Part shown: piece by piece, positions 44,427-56,200 of the stretch
Position numbering within the stretch: the first letter of the stretch is position 1
Layout of the letters: every line of letters starts with the position of its first letter
Source of the DNA: Moniliophthora roreri
Taxonomy: Eukaryota > Basidiomycota > Agaricomycetes > Agaricales > Marasmiaceae
Assembly: GCA_001466705.2 (NCBI GenBank)
Contig: LATX02000175.1
Coordinates: 186,001-250,000 of the forward strand
Length of the DNA: 64,000 bases
Direction of reading: 5' to 3'
Made by a program: the position numbers and the translations under genes
The notes under the pieces: generated by a model
The model's input: only the letters and a program-made list of their open reading frames with translations
Database searches by the model: none
Told to the model about the DNA's origin: nothing

Positions 44427-45932
44427 TTAGGAAGCACCGGTGCCTACTTCCAGCACTGGAATCTCGTGGAGATAGACGGCCTCCGACGCTACTTGACGAA
44501 TATGAAGCACAGCACGGCTTGTGAGTATAGAGTGCAAGACGCGCTCAAATCTTGGAGTTTATCATCAAAAGCGGAGCAAATATTCCAAAGATAGAATGCA
44601 CGCACGACGCAAGAACTCGACCTAATTCAGACTGGAATGTATACAGCGCCAATTCAGTGAAATGCAAGAAAAATACTAATAATCGAGCTCACAGGAAGCA
44701 TGAGAACCGCGAGGACATTCACGACTGACGCCACTGATTTAACGTGTTGGCTAGAATCTCGTGCAAGTCGGGCTGGCACGTACGGAATATAAGCATATAA
44801 TATATAGCGCCTAAGAGTGACCTGTTCAATTAATCTTTCTCGGGATTGCGCAACTTCCACAAGCTCACCGTCTCTGTAGATGGTTATCAGAATCTTCGAT
44901 CTTCCTCCTACACGATCTAGAAAATTCGGAGAACTTTCATCTGACATCCCGGAAACAATATTACAACCAACACACATGCGCTGATGCCAGGAATCAGAGT
45001 CAAAATCAGTGTGACTATCGAGCAATTCATCAGTATCAGAAGTCGTCTTTACTCCTGACCCGACCACTGACCAGTATCAAACACCATCATCATCACCCAT
45101 GACCGATACATCAAGTTGTTCGCACTTAAGAGGATACACCCCCGAAAGTTCTCGACGGGAAGAATCAGGTCTGCGTGATGTTGGTGGTCACCAATCAGCT
45201 TGTGAAAAGGAAAATCAGACGTACATCTCAGCGAAGAGAGCCACTCCTCCAAAAAAACAAAGGCGGGAATCCAACAACCCAGAAGAAGGATACCAAGTAC
45301 AACCGTCACTGTCTTACCATTTCCCCAGATAGCTCGGACACGAAAGCATATCACAGCTGTTGAAATAATAAGTCATGGTCGTATCATCTTGCGGAGGCAA
45401 TACCTTCAGAGAGAATGATACCGCAGAGCATGATTGCTGCCCAAAAAGTGTCAGCGATTTGGACGGGGCTTTCTGCGCAAGTACTCACATGCACCTATTT
45501 GGGCGGCACTTTGGCACGCCTCTTGGGTGAAGTTCGTTCCAAAGTCATCTACCTAAGCTGAGCAATGCCTCAAAGTGTAAAAAGGGATGCTTACGGTAAG
45601 GAAGTGCAATCACGGTATCGACCCCAGGCAGATATCGCTGAATAAGATAGAGAATTTTGAAAAACGACCACTTGGACTTCCAGATGTGTTCAAATTCGAG
45701 TCCGAAGCTCAGCAACACGTCGTAAAGGAGGAGAAAGCCACTGGCGACTGAGAAACTTGCTCGTTGAGCACCATGTAGATTGGACCGGAGAGGTAACAAA
45801 GCCTACCATCCAAATACTAAGAACGAGTCATTTCAGTACGTATAGTTGAGGAGACAGCAAACTCACCGACACAACCAGCTTGTTCTGCAGTTTGGAAATC
45901 ATCATCTCGCTGGTCAACTGTTCCGAGCCCAT
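44427..45932 (-). CDS. DUF6533 seven-helix membrane protein
   Basis: A basidiomycete-type polytopic protein starting MGSEQLTSEMMISKLQNKLV at 45932. After a 10-nt microexon (TATTTGGATG) the DUF6533 signature is read: DVASGFLLLYDVLLSFGLEFEHIWKSKW in pieces, then YHDFGTNFTQEACQSAAQIG, SIMLCGIILSEAVICFRVRAIWGN, a long hydrophobic helix (VTVVLGILLLGCWIPAFVF), FGC-like RGCILLSANNLMYRSW, YRDGAIYYMLIFLASVVNVL and the end FERVLHSILTSRAVLHIRQ. At least nine short introns fit; the last junction before FERVLHSIL could not be placed in frame, so one exon boundary (or a lesion) is unsettled there. Family members are plasma-membrane proteins of unknown role that are greatly expanded in mushrooms. Confidence 0.75.
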
Positions 45933-45939
45933 CGCAGAT

Positions 45940-47110
45940 GGGGTGAGGAAAAAGAAGTTTTGAGTGCTTTCATAGGAGATTCGAAATATCAAAATCACGC
46001 CACAGCCTGAGCGAAATATCAGAGTATCCGGTGATTGCTTTTTTTGTCTCTCAGTCGAGCCCTTTGAACGGATGGTAATGAGAAAGATGCGTTCGTGACG
46101 CTGTTTGATACACCTGTCTGGTTGATCTTCATTCATTGAAGCTATGATGAACAAACAGAAGGTAGGTCCAATATTGCAAGACACCGTACAATAGGACTAA
46201 AGTGCTGTGAGAGCAATCATTTAGAGCTAATTATAACACTATTCATGCGAAACATACCAGGTCATACATCATTCCTTGTTGATATCAGAGGCGCCAGTGA
46301 TTCGCCAAGGTTCCTATGCTTCCAAAGGCTCCGGAAACGCCTACCCAGGTTGGTTAAACACAGAAATGGACGATATAACTACAGAGCTATCTACCTTCGC
46401 CTGCACTATTCTCGAGCCCTACGGAGTCAAAGAGTTATGAGTCTCAGCTTGGTTGGAGAGCACATGTATATCTTGCAATTCGAGATCAAGAGAAATCTTC
46501 AACTGAACGATGGCCAGATTTTGCCCGCGAGTTGCGAGATGTAGTATCCACGGGAATGCTCGAATGAATGAAAGATGCTGAACCTTGAATTCGAGGAGAA
46601 GAACCCTCGTGGTAGTAAGAGACTAGTGTGCGAACGATTTTTCCTTCCGCGGCTTCGTTGACTACATACCACATACCACCACTCGAGTGACTTCGACCAA
46701 CTCTTCTGGGCCTCAAGTCCGATAGTTCTATAGAGAATATTTACGAGGATGCGAGACTGAATATGGTGACAAGGGAATGGGGTTGCGATACTCGGTACGT
46801 CGCAGTTCATTTCTATTGTCGTTCAGCTCACCATTCACTAGAACCAGTTATATGATGCTCAGCACTTGAGTGGTCCAATATATCCGCTTTTTACTTATTA
46901 CCGAGCGAGGAAGGCGCAGCGCCATCTATCCTGACATTACTGGGCGTAATTTATCTCCCTTGGGACCTGGCGACAAGTGACCGTGAAACGGCGTAGAATC
47001 TTTCACCGTCGATACTCTAGCTCAGCCACAATTCAAGTACGCCGTCAAGACTGAATCTTTATATGGTCTTCAAGTTTCAAGCCAGACTCATCCACGTCAA
47101 AGACTTGCAC
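45940..47110. other. Intergenic, unassigned frames
   Basis: A plus-strand peptide near 46285-46437 (GSGNAYPGWLNTEMDDITTE) looks coding but stands alone between stops; probably a fragment of a lost gene. No repeat partner seen. Confidence 0.3.
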
Positions 47111-47124
47111 TCTGGGACGCCGCT

Positions 47125-47163
47125 CAGACCATAGACACTGGCTGTACGGTACGCTCACGGTCT
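47125..47163 (+). promoter_or_regulatory. Shared upstream motif of member 10
   Basis: CAGACCATAGACACTGGCTG then TACGGTACGCTCACGGTC, 175 bp before the ATG at 47300; GATATAAAAGC at about 47233-47243. Confidence 0.65.
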
Positions 47164-47299
47164 TTTCTCCCCTTGAAATCCCGCTAACAACAGCCTTACT
47201 AGGGACATTGCGAGCATGGTTCGCTTCTTCGAGGATATAAAAGCTCAAAATCATCGACAGTATTTCTCATCATCAGTCGTTCATCAGCTCTCTCAGACA

Positions 47300-47936
47300 A
47301 TGCTCTCCCTTCAAGTCATCGCTCTCTCCTTCCTTGCTGTTGTCTCTGCCAACCCTCTAGCCGCTCGTGCCACCTGCTCCCCCAATTTTGAGGGTGCTGG
47401 CATTAGCATTCTCGGTGCCAACGGCTTCGTGACACCCAATGGTCGTGGACATGGTTCTTCCGCACCATTCTGGCATATTCAACAGACCGGACAATCCAAT
47501 GGTGGATATATATTCAGGTTTGCATCGTCACAAATATTAACCTGGTCTTGAGCTTGGGCACTGATATGTAGCATGTATAGGGATATTGCCAACAACAACA
47601 TCGCCCTGACGAGAAATGGCGATAATTCAGTCACGATGGCGTCAGTCTCCAACACTGGTACCGACCCGTAAGTATCGGCGACTTTATGAATGCCTTGTCA
47701 GTAACTGAATCGAACTGGCTTTGAACAGGACCCAGCAATTCCAAATCGAGTGTCAGGCCTGCAATGGCGGAGCGTCAAGTGCCCCTCCGGGTACAGTGAT
47801 TGGGTCCAACTGCAGTATCAAATGGATGGGAAACACCGGTCTCTGCCTACAAGTTGACAGGGCACCCTCCGACAACTTGTTTACGGCTTCTTGTGGTACT
47901 ATTCCAGGAGCCCAAACTTTCACGTTCTCTACTTGA
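47300..47936 (+). CDS. Small secreted Cys-rich protein, family member 10
   Basis: Exons 47300-47517, 47581-47667 (87 nt) and 47729-47936 give 170 aa. Signal peptide MLSLQVIALSFLAVVSA, leader NPLAARA, then CSPNFEGAGISILGANGF, FWHIQQTGQSNGGYIF, DIANNNIALTRNGDNSVTM, TQQFQIECQAC, NCSIKWMGNTGLCLQV, LFTASC and TFTFST. Six cysteines. It combines features of both branches: a CSPNF core as in members 8 and 9, but the VTMASVSNTGTD exon-2 end and GTTTGC-type first donor of members 2-4. That makes it the likely link between the Cys-rich and Cys-poor branches. Confidence 0.88.
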
Positions 47937-47939
47937 GTG

Positions 47940-49640
47940 TACTAGATTGGACATTAAACTTATTTTCGAGCTCGTGTCTTAATGTACAAATGGCAATCCG
48001 TATGGTTTCACGTATATTTCAAGCTGCAATCCCGTATGCTTCAGCTACGGTCCACACGGCAGTGCTTACATCTTTCAGTGGGCCATCGATTATCAGAACG
48101 AATAGACTATCCACTTGGCCTTTCTCTGACCCCTTCCAAAGTCAACAAGCACCAAGTATTACAACGTCACAATTGTCGGTATCGTCATCAACACATCCTC
48201 AGTTATTATCTAAAACATGTCCAGCTTCTTCCGTGGTGAAGAGTACAAAACGACCCTCCTTGGCTTGATTTGCAATGCATCCCGAGTTGGTACTGGTAGC
48301 TGTATTAGATGGGGAGTTCCACTTTGGGGAGAATATAGCTTGAGTTCAAACGATCTCGTTTTCCTAAGCAGGTATACGTTCAGTCGACTGTCCAATTAAT
48401 CAAAACAAACACGACTCATCCTTTATCACTCATCTGCGCCTTCACTGACACCAATAGATCTTCCAAAGGTTCAATCTGCAAAGTCGTCGCAAGAAAACCC
48501 GAGACCCTCGATTGTTCACTCTGTTCATCGGAGTCCCCTCGAATTGCCAAGGCTCACATCTTGCCGGGCGCGATGGGCTCTGTAGTAACCATGTTGACTA
48601 GAAGAGTGAAGAGTGATTATTCCAATTTTTTGCCGTAGACCTTCAGATTGGCGAACAAGATAGGCAGCTGGTGATAGTGGTTGGGAGCAGACTTTGAATT
48701 TGCCGTCGCAATGACGCCGGCAATCCGGGATTCCCTCCGTCGACCACTACGGAAGACTCAAGAGACCACAATGTTCTTGGTCTTGAGCAAGCAAATGAAA
48801 ATACATATTCAATATAGATTGGTCTCCCAACAAAATCTTACTCATTGCTATGTACTCATTGCTCACACTGCTTCTTTTTTATTCGTACCACCTGCATATC
48901 TGAATAAAAGCATACTATGAATCTCACCTCGAACGCGAATTTCTCACCCAGCAAGCCAATTTTCGTTATGTGATGATCGCACAAGGGACTGCCAAGGGTT
49001 CGCCAAGGGTAGACTGTGAGCAGGGTGGCACTGGTTAGTGGTCAGAATCGCAATCCGAATGTTGCATTGGCTGCTGAACAAACATGGTACATATTCATAT
49101 TGCAGGGAATTCACTCTCGCTTCATTTCTCTTTAATCCCGCTCGAATCCCGCTCTTCTAAGACAGCAGTCTACATCCTCGCCTTCCATCCGACTTTGTCG
49201 GTTCGCGACGTTACTCCAGAAAGGTTTCTCGTACGAGTACCCGAAGAAGCCCAAGAAAGTGAATATTATCGCGTCATCCTCTGCCATTCGGTCGCGTTCA
49301 GAAGTGACCACGTCTTGATTGCAGTAAGAAGTTGGGGGGAATCAAAAGAAGATAGCAGAATCCCCGGAATCATGGAGAAGTCTCGGTCGGTGGGGTCTGA
49401 TTTGTAGCTCTTCAGCTCGTTGAATGAATGTTTGATGACTTGCTTTTCTCCGAAGATCCATGCTTTCACAATGCGGGACTGACTGTTGGCAAGTGGTAAT
49501 TGTTTGATCATCTGTAACAAGCACCGGGAAAAAATAACGCCTCGTCCGTTTCACCCACCCCAGTCTCAGCACACGACGGTCATCATTGATACCGCTGCGT
49601 CGTAGAACGTGACCTCATGACCTTAAAATTATACGCGTGG
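47940..49640. other. Long region without a supported gene
   Basis: Frames at 48217-48399 (plus), 49084-49407 (plus) and 49266-49520 (minus) are open but overlap on opposite strands and show no domain. An AT-rich stretch with ATTGCT/ACTCAT repeats lies at 48838-48865. Confidence 0.35.
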
Positions 49641-49710
49641 AGCTGTTTGGTGCTGGTATAAATAATTACCCGAGTTCACACTGGAGCACCCCTTACCGTA
49701 ACTTACCACC

Positions 49711-51025
49711 ATGGCGTTCACGATCCTCGCTGGAGGCTATGACACGTTTGTCAGTACCTATCTGTTCAACGCAACTAACGCATCGCTATTGGTAACGAGA
49801 AAACACACTACCGGACTCAACCCTTCATGGCTTACCCCACATCCTACGAATTCAAGTGTTTTCTAGTACGTCGCGTAAACCCATTCCAGCCGAGTTGGTC
49901 TCTGATCTTTGTCTCTGCAGCGCAGTGAATGAGGTGGCAATCGGTGCTCTGCAATCTTTCACCACTTCCCCAGATGGCGTCGTAACCGGACCCTTTGATA
50001 CCGTATCTTCGGGAGGAGACTCTCCAGCATTCGCACTTGCACTGTCCACTGGCGAAGTTGCTGTGATGAATTACGGCGGTGGCAATGGGCGTATTATCCC
50101 GACAACTTCGGACCCACTGAAGTTTGATAATGCTTCTGCTCCTGTAATCGCCTTCCCTCTGCCCACCAATCCCGTGTCAGAACGACAGGCTGGATCTCAC
50201 CCGCATCAAGTGGTGGAGCATGGTGAAGAAGTTCTCGTTCCCGACTTGGTAAGGATACTTCTCTTGCTTGGGTCGACCAATCCCTGATATGAATTTGCTT
50301 GTTGTGTAGGGAGGTGATGTAGTTTGGAGATTAACCAAGGATTCGGGAGAATGGAGAATTGCAGGGAGCATTCCTCAACCAAGTGGTAGCGGACCAAGAC
50401 ATGCTGCCATCCTTGGTACGTGCTTTGTCCCAGTTTCATTCGCAATCATTTCACAGATCTTCCCCTATCATATATAGATAATCGACTCTTCACCCTCCAC
50501 GAGCTCTCATCCACACTTACTGTCCAAGCATTTCCAGCACTATCTCTGAACGCTTCTGCACCTCTCATCGCAAATGTCTCCATCCTTCCTGAGAATCCTC
50601 CAGCTGGTGCTCAATGGGGCGCAGCGGAGATCCTTATCCCACCGACAACCAAAAGCTTCCCTACATCTTACATCTACGTGTCGAATCGCAACGTTGCAAC
50701 TGATCCGTCGGCTCTGGACCCCAGAGGAGATACCATCGCCATCTTTGAACACGTTGGTAAAGGCACCGAGAAGGAAGGATTGAAGCTCGTCAGGCAGGTC
50801 TATACTGGTCTCAGTCAGATACGTGGTATGGAAATTGGACCAGCAACCAACGGAGGAAACGAATTTCTCGTTGCTGCTGGCGTTGCTGGAACCGGGGGCA
50901 CAGTTGTGTTCAGGAGAATTGACGGTGGAGCAGACTTGGAAGAGGTGGCTAGAAACACCGATATTGAGACGAGAACGACATTCATTTGGGTGGAGCCACA
51001 AACTTCAGCATCCGAGCCATGTTGA
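49711..51025 (+). CDS. Lactonase-type seven-bladed beta-propeller protein
   Basis: Exons 49711-49865, 49921-50248, 50310-50415 and 50478-51025 give 378 aa. The start MAFTILAGGYDTFVSTY, the HPTNSSVFYAVNE blade, GSHPHQVVEHGEEVLVPDLGGDVVWR, GPRHAAILDNRLFTLHELSSTL and the final YVSNRN...DTIAIF, GMEIGP, NEFLVAAG blades follow the lactonase family (PF10282) that includes bacterial 6-phosphogluconolactonase Pgl and yeast-type relatives. HPHQ and GPRH are the conserved strand ends around the funnel. The substrate cannot be told: a sugar lactone or a muconolactone are both possible. No signal peptide, so probably cytosolic. A TATAAATAA box lies at about 49658, 50 bp before the ATG. Confidence 0.88.
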
Positions 51026-51435
51026 TACATCTTGGCTTCCCAGCATGATCTCTGATTGGTATATATGATTGATGTACTTATCATGCAACAAAGGGAATAC
51101 GTGCTACTAAGGGTGAAGAAGTACCAAGTATGAACGATGGAACAACGACAACAACTGCGACTGCGGGGAAATAATCAATTGAATAACACCAAGTTCGGAG
51201 AAGCAACACGTTTCGGGGTATGTGAATAACGGAGGGAGCTATGAATACTTCTAGATGTCCCGTCCTCAGTAAAAAGTTACAACATGCGGTGAAAGAAGGA
51301 CTAAAAGGAATCACTAAGTACGGATAGCGTTGCGTAAAGTGAGAGGAATTGCCGATGGAATTGAGATAATGCAAAAGAATGGTAGATCGTACAGAGGGGG
51401 GAGACCGCAAGACCAAGATGTGAAAGGCGAGATTA

Positions 51436-52784
51436 CTAGAGTCCTTGAATCTGGACGATAAGGAACTGCTTCTCGTCACTGAATTGTTCGTCTAATGAAT
51501 GAAGATGAGCAAGCAAGTCGACGGAAGGAGTCACGTAACGTACCTTCTTTATCGTTGTGGAAGTTTTTCAGGAAGACTAGCAGTTTATCCTTGTTCCTTC
51601 GCAGTATGGTTTCGATCTGAGGGGGCTTCTTCGGATTGGCAACAAATACCTGCAGCGGAGGGTTAACAATTACTCCGTTATCATCATTGGCACGTACCTT
51701 GAATACGTGGAATGCCTCAAACTGAATGTTCTTGCTCTTATCACGTAACAGGTTCATCATCATCTTCAGATTGGCTTCATTAGCTATGTAGCGAGTCATG
51801 ACGTTGAAGTTTGCACGATCGAGTAATATTTCGCCGAGTAGCTTGAGAGATTGACGTTTGGTCACATAGTTGTCTGAGAGTATGAGGGTTGTGTATGATG
51901 AGAAAAACTAGCAGAAGAAGAGATGTCAGCTGAGGTTGTGGGGCAGAGGGGTTGGTTGACAGACTCGATCATAGTTCTGGTCAAGGTATTCTGCGACCAT
52001 TGGCTTATGTCGTGTTAATGTTTCCTTGAGGTTGGCGAAAGCATCACATGAAATTCCAAATGTAGTCGTCTCGATATAGTGAGGGTAATTGTAGAACCTA
52101 TGACGTCCAAATCAGATGAGAGTTGAAAGATTTTCCTCACCCCTGATGAAATTGGGGCGAATAAAGGCGTGCTGAAGGACTTACTTGTCAGAGTATAGTA
52201 ATATTTTGCAAAGTGGCTCATGTCTCAACATCTCTTTGAGTATCATTCCCGTGTTCAACGCAATCTCCTCGTTCTCGTATCCTGCCAGGGTTGCGAATAT
52301 GATTTCGGGCTTTCCGGAGAGGTATTCCACTGTAGGCCATCGTGAACCAATCTGTCGTCGTAGGAGGTTGTTGAAAATCTGGACAACGTCTTTGCGAGAC
52401 TCGAATTCGAAGCGAGCAATGTTCTGGACGAGGTAGTGAAGTAGATCGGTGTTGTAAGTCTCCTGGGACAATTGGGCTATTACTTCTGGTAATGGATCTG
52501 TAAAAAAAACTCTCAGAAAAGAGCCGCAGAATGGTCGGGTGGCATGCTCACCGCCGTCGCCGTATAATAAAGCTTTGATCTGCTGTAGATTCTTCGACAC
52601 ATCTTCGCTCGCCTGTATCGTAATCAACATCTTGAGCACGTAGATCATGTCAGAGCAGGCAACTCCTGTGTACCTTTCTCCTTGTCTCTGAACCAGGTGC
52701 ACCGGATTCCAATCTTGGAATAGCATCACGAAGGCCTCGTACGAGATCTGGAGGGGTTCTTTGCTTGGTTTTGAAGAAATTCAT
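51436..52784 (-). CDS. hym1: MO25/Hym1 scaffold protein
   Basis: Seven exons (52784-52674, 52612-52552, 52497-52185, 52097-51965, 51907-51698, 51649-51544, 51491-51436) give 329 aa, the normal family length. The start [67 protein letters not shown]-like [61 protein letters not shown] and [20 protein letters not shown] in order are those of MO25. It is an all-helical scaffold that holds STE20-like kinases active; in fungi it works in the RAM/MOR network for polarity and cell separation. All splice sites are standard and phases agree, so this is an intact single-copy gene and a useful anchor for synteny. Confidence 0.95.
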
Positions 52785-52789
52785 CGCGG

Positions 52790-53205
52790 ATATGGGTGAT
52801 ATTTGGCCTGATAGAGAGTGGCGAAGGAGATGGGTACAATGAAAAGGCAGAAAGCCCGAGTAAGACAGAAAGAGGAGAGCGAGAGTGGCGGGATGGACCT
52901 CGGCAGATGGTCGTTTCTTGCTCGAAGGAGATATCGTGCGACTTTTATTTCAACGGCCCGATAAAATGTTCCTCGATCGACGATTCAGGGCATACGCAAC
53001 GGTAACCACTCCCAAGCTTCCATGATGTCACTCGGAAATTTTCTGAGGAATGCAGAACCTTTGGAGGAAGAACACCTCACTTTAAACACACTGGGGAACA
53101 CACTGGGGAACAGCTTGATGTTCATGAATCATTACGAGAATCCATGAGTCTAAATACAGTGTACAAACACCGTAATCATCGCTACTGACAAACCTTTCGA
53201 AGCTT
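52790..53205. other. Upstream region of hym1
   Basis: Holds a direct repeat ACACACTGGGGAAC at 53088-53114. No gene. Confidence 0.35.
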
Positions 53206-53209
53206 TTTA

Positions 53210-56200
53210 GTCACGCTCGTCAGGAAGCCTACGAAGCTTGCGACTGATCGTCTTAATATGTGAAGAACGTGGCTGCAACCTGTAATTTAAAAATCTGAGT
53301 AAGCACCAGCGACGGAACACGGAAGAAGGAAGCCAAACAGGATTCCAACTCCACCGAGTGTTGCATCTCATATTGAGAGTCCACATCGGCAGTTGCTGTT
53401 GAGTAAACGTTGAGGTTGACGAGGTGACCACCGGCTGTAGCCAGACACGGTCTCATACATTGACCGCAGGTGTTGATTCTGTCGTGTTGGACAGTGTTGG
53501 GAAAGCCTTTGATGAGGTACATGAATAGTGTAGCGCGTGACAAATTAAGAACAAAGGAACCTCCCCTAGACCACGTTTCACCGTACGCATTTTTTGTCCT
53601 TTCTCCCTGACTCGATCTGCCGGCGCTGTCATCCTCACCTGATAAGCGGCTCAGCTCGGCAAGGAGCTGTTTGGGCCGGTCACACAGTCTTCATCACAAC
53701 TGTACTTCAAAAGAAACAGGCACGTACATCCACTTCCACCACCCAAGTTCCCTATACAGCTGCATGACACCATTGCTGCAAGGAATCCCATTAGTGTATG
53801 CCCCTTGAGTCGTTTGCTAGCCGCTCACAATGTCATTGTCAAAACGAAGGAGATGACGATAATTCCTCCGATCTCAGCGTTGCACCGGAAGATGACCGCG
53901 ATCATCAGTTGTCCAGCTCGCCCGGTGGGGAAGCCAACCGTCCAGTACCAGGAGAAGGGAAAAAAGAATCGCGTCGAGGGTGTTCCATGGCAGTTCGATG
54001 AGGATTTGCGAATCCACGAGAGCCGTCCAGCTGTAAGTTATAACATTCGACTAGGCTCGGAGCGGATCTCATGGACGTTCCGCGTTCGGATGTATAACAC
54101 GATCGGCTGGTCTGCGATGAACACTGCGGAGGACGAGTCAGCCCAGACTGCTCGAGTAGGCATGAGGCACTTACCAAATGATCGTGACCATGGAAATCGC
54201 CTAGTGTTTATGGTAAGACTCAAAACTAACAGCACACGGGAAACAAAAGTAATACTCACGAACAGCTTGTTCCGACTTCCTTGTGGGCTATTCTTTACTT
54301 CATGAAAGAGAACCCGATAGAGATGCTGCTAAAGATGCACAACACGAGCTTGGACAAAATGCAAGTGGGGTTCCGCTTGAGCAGTTCCCAAGTCCGATAT
54401 CACTACGGCGTTGCATATCGTTGTTGCAAAGTTGCTTCGAAAAGTGGACGGCGTCGGCCTTCTTCATGGATAAACTCAATCTCCTCGTCAAGTCGTTGCT
54501 TTCAATCAGGCGATTCGCGCCAAATCTGGTGCCAGTCCTGAGAACTTTCAGCAGTTGCACCAGTTGCACCAGTACCAATGACGTCGAGCATGAACTCGGC
54601 CTCATCTTTGCCGGCGAGGTGACCGAAGGAGAACGAGCACTTATTATGCTTCCTTCTCAGCCAGAGGCATGGAAGGGTTGACGAAGCTTAGCCGAGAGCA
54701 AAAAAGCCTCTCGGACGGTAGCCTTGGGAATGTGAGTACCGGTTTGCCGGCAATAACCACTGCACGAAACGTAAGCTAGACAACCGCATATCACAGAGCG
54801 GGGTGTACTTACGTTTGTGCTTGGAAATCGGAAGGTACCGCTTGACCATTGACAAACTTGTCTCCAGTGGCAACGCCCGTATACACTCGTTGAGACAAGA
54901 CATTAAGGAGTGTGGTCTGTAGCGAGTTGTTTAGCTCTGAAGCAATGGGCGATAAGGAAAAATTGACCTTCCCTGTCCCAGATTCCCCCATAAGAGCGGC
55001 GAGTCTGCCTGGCGCGATGAAGCCTATAATATTGTTCAGAAGCTATCATGAGCTCCCATCATCCAGCGGCACGGTATACATAGCTGAGATGAGAAGATGT
55101 CCTGACAACATTGGGAGCGATAGTGGAAGTTGAACCCGGAGTTTTGACCTCTTCAATAATGAGCTATTGTGGACCATATTTTCGGATAGGCTCCTGTGGC
55201 AACACCGCCCAGATTCTCTTCCTCGTTGTGGGTTTCTCCGTTTACTTTTCCAGGCAGCTTATTTTTGGCAGTCCTCTTGAAGAATGTAGCGCCGGAAGTG
55301 GCTGGTGTGCAAGTGTTCATTTCTGTAAAGATGAAGGAAACCGACGGTGAAAGCCCTGAGGATGCCAAAGTTCTGTGAGATGAACATGAGACGTGCAGGA
55401 GAGATAGCAATGACTTGTTATAGCTCGCCTTCCAAGTGTTGGAGTATATATCTGAACCCGTAAGCTAGCCGCATGTACGTTGCGCCACGCACAAAGAGAC
55501 AATCATGAGTAGGGCCAACGATAGGGCAGGCTTGTTTATTGATGGAGATGTTTTCGTGGCCTAGGCCTCGATGCACCATGGCCAGTTGCTCGCACTGGCC
55601 ATTGACGGTACGGAACTCGTTCGTGACGACGAATTCGAACGCATAGGGGAGAGGCTGATAGCAGAAGGCTTGAGCAGCCAATATGGGAAATATAAAGGAC
55701 AGCGTACGTTTAGATTCAGCCCGCCGATCATGGTCAGAGCAGTATATAGTTCCTACCAGTGTAGGCTGTGATTGTCATGATACTAACCCCCCGCAACAGC
55801 CTGAGCTGGACTTATTGCAGAAAGTCAGTGGCAGCAAGATTGCTATGCGAGGAAGCAAGCTACCTTCTTCAGCGAACGCTGCAGACAAACGCCTGTGCTA
55901 TCCTTTCATATCCATAGATGAGGCAATTATGAAAAGGAAGATGTTGCGAAATCATTGTTGATAAACGCATGATGTAAGGCATACTTCTTGTGCCGGAGAA
56001 CCACTGCTCGTTGTGCGAAAAGTTCAGGAATCTCGGACATCGTCATGAGAGCTGGGAATAACGAAGCGCTATTGACCTGTAATCAATGGATGTTCAAAGG
56101 AAGGGGTGAAAACCAACTCACAAGATGACACCCCCACGGGAAAAGTAGCCCTCAGTGGACTTGGGAACCTTCAGGAAGACAGTACCGGCCAGAATAGCTC

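Noticed and set aside
53805..54681. Plus-strand frames of 132-166 codons that could be a new gene
   Set aside because: The opposite strand carries clear PDR transporter blocks through the same interval, so these are shadows of the pseudogene.
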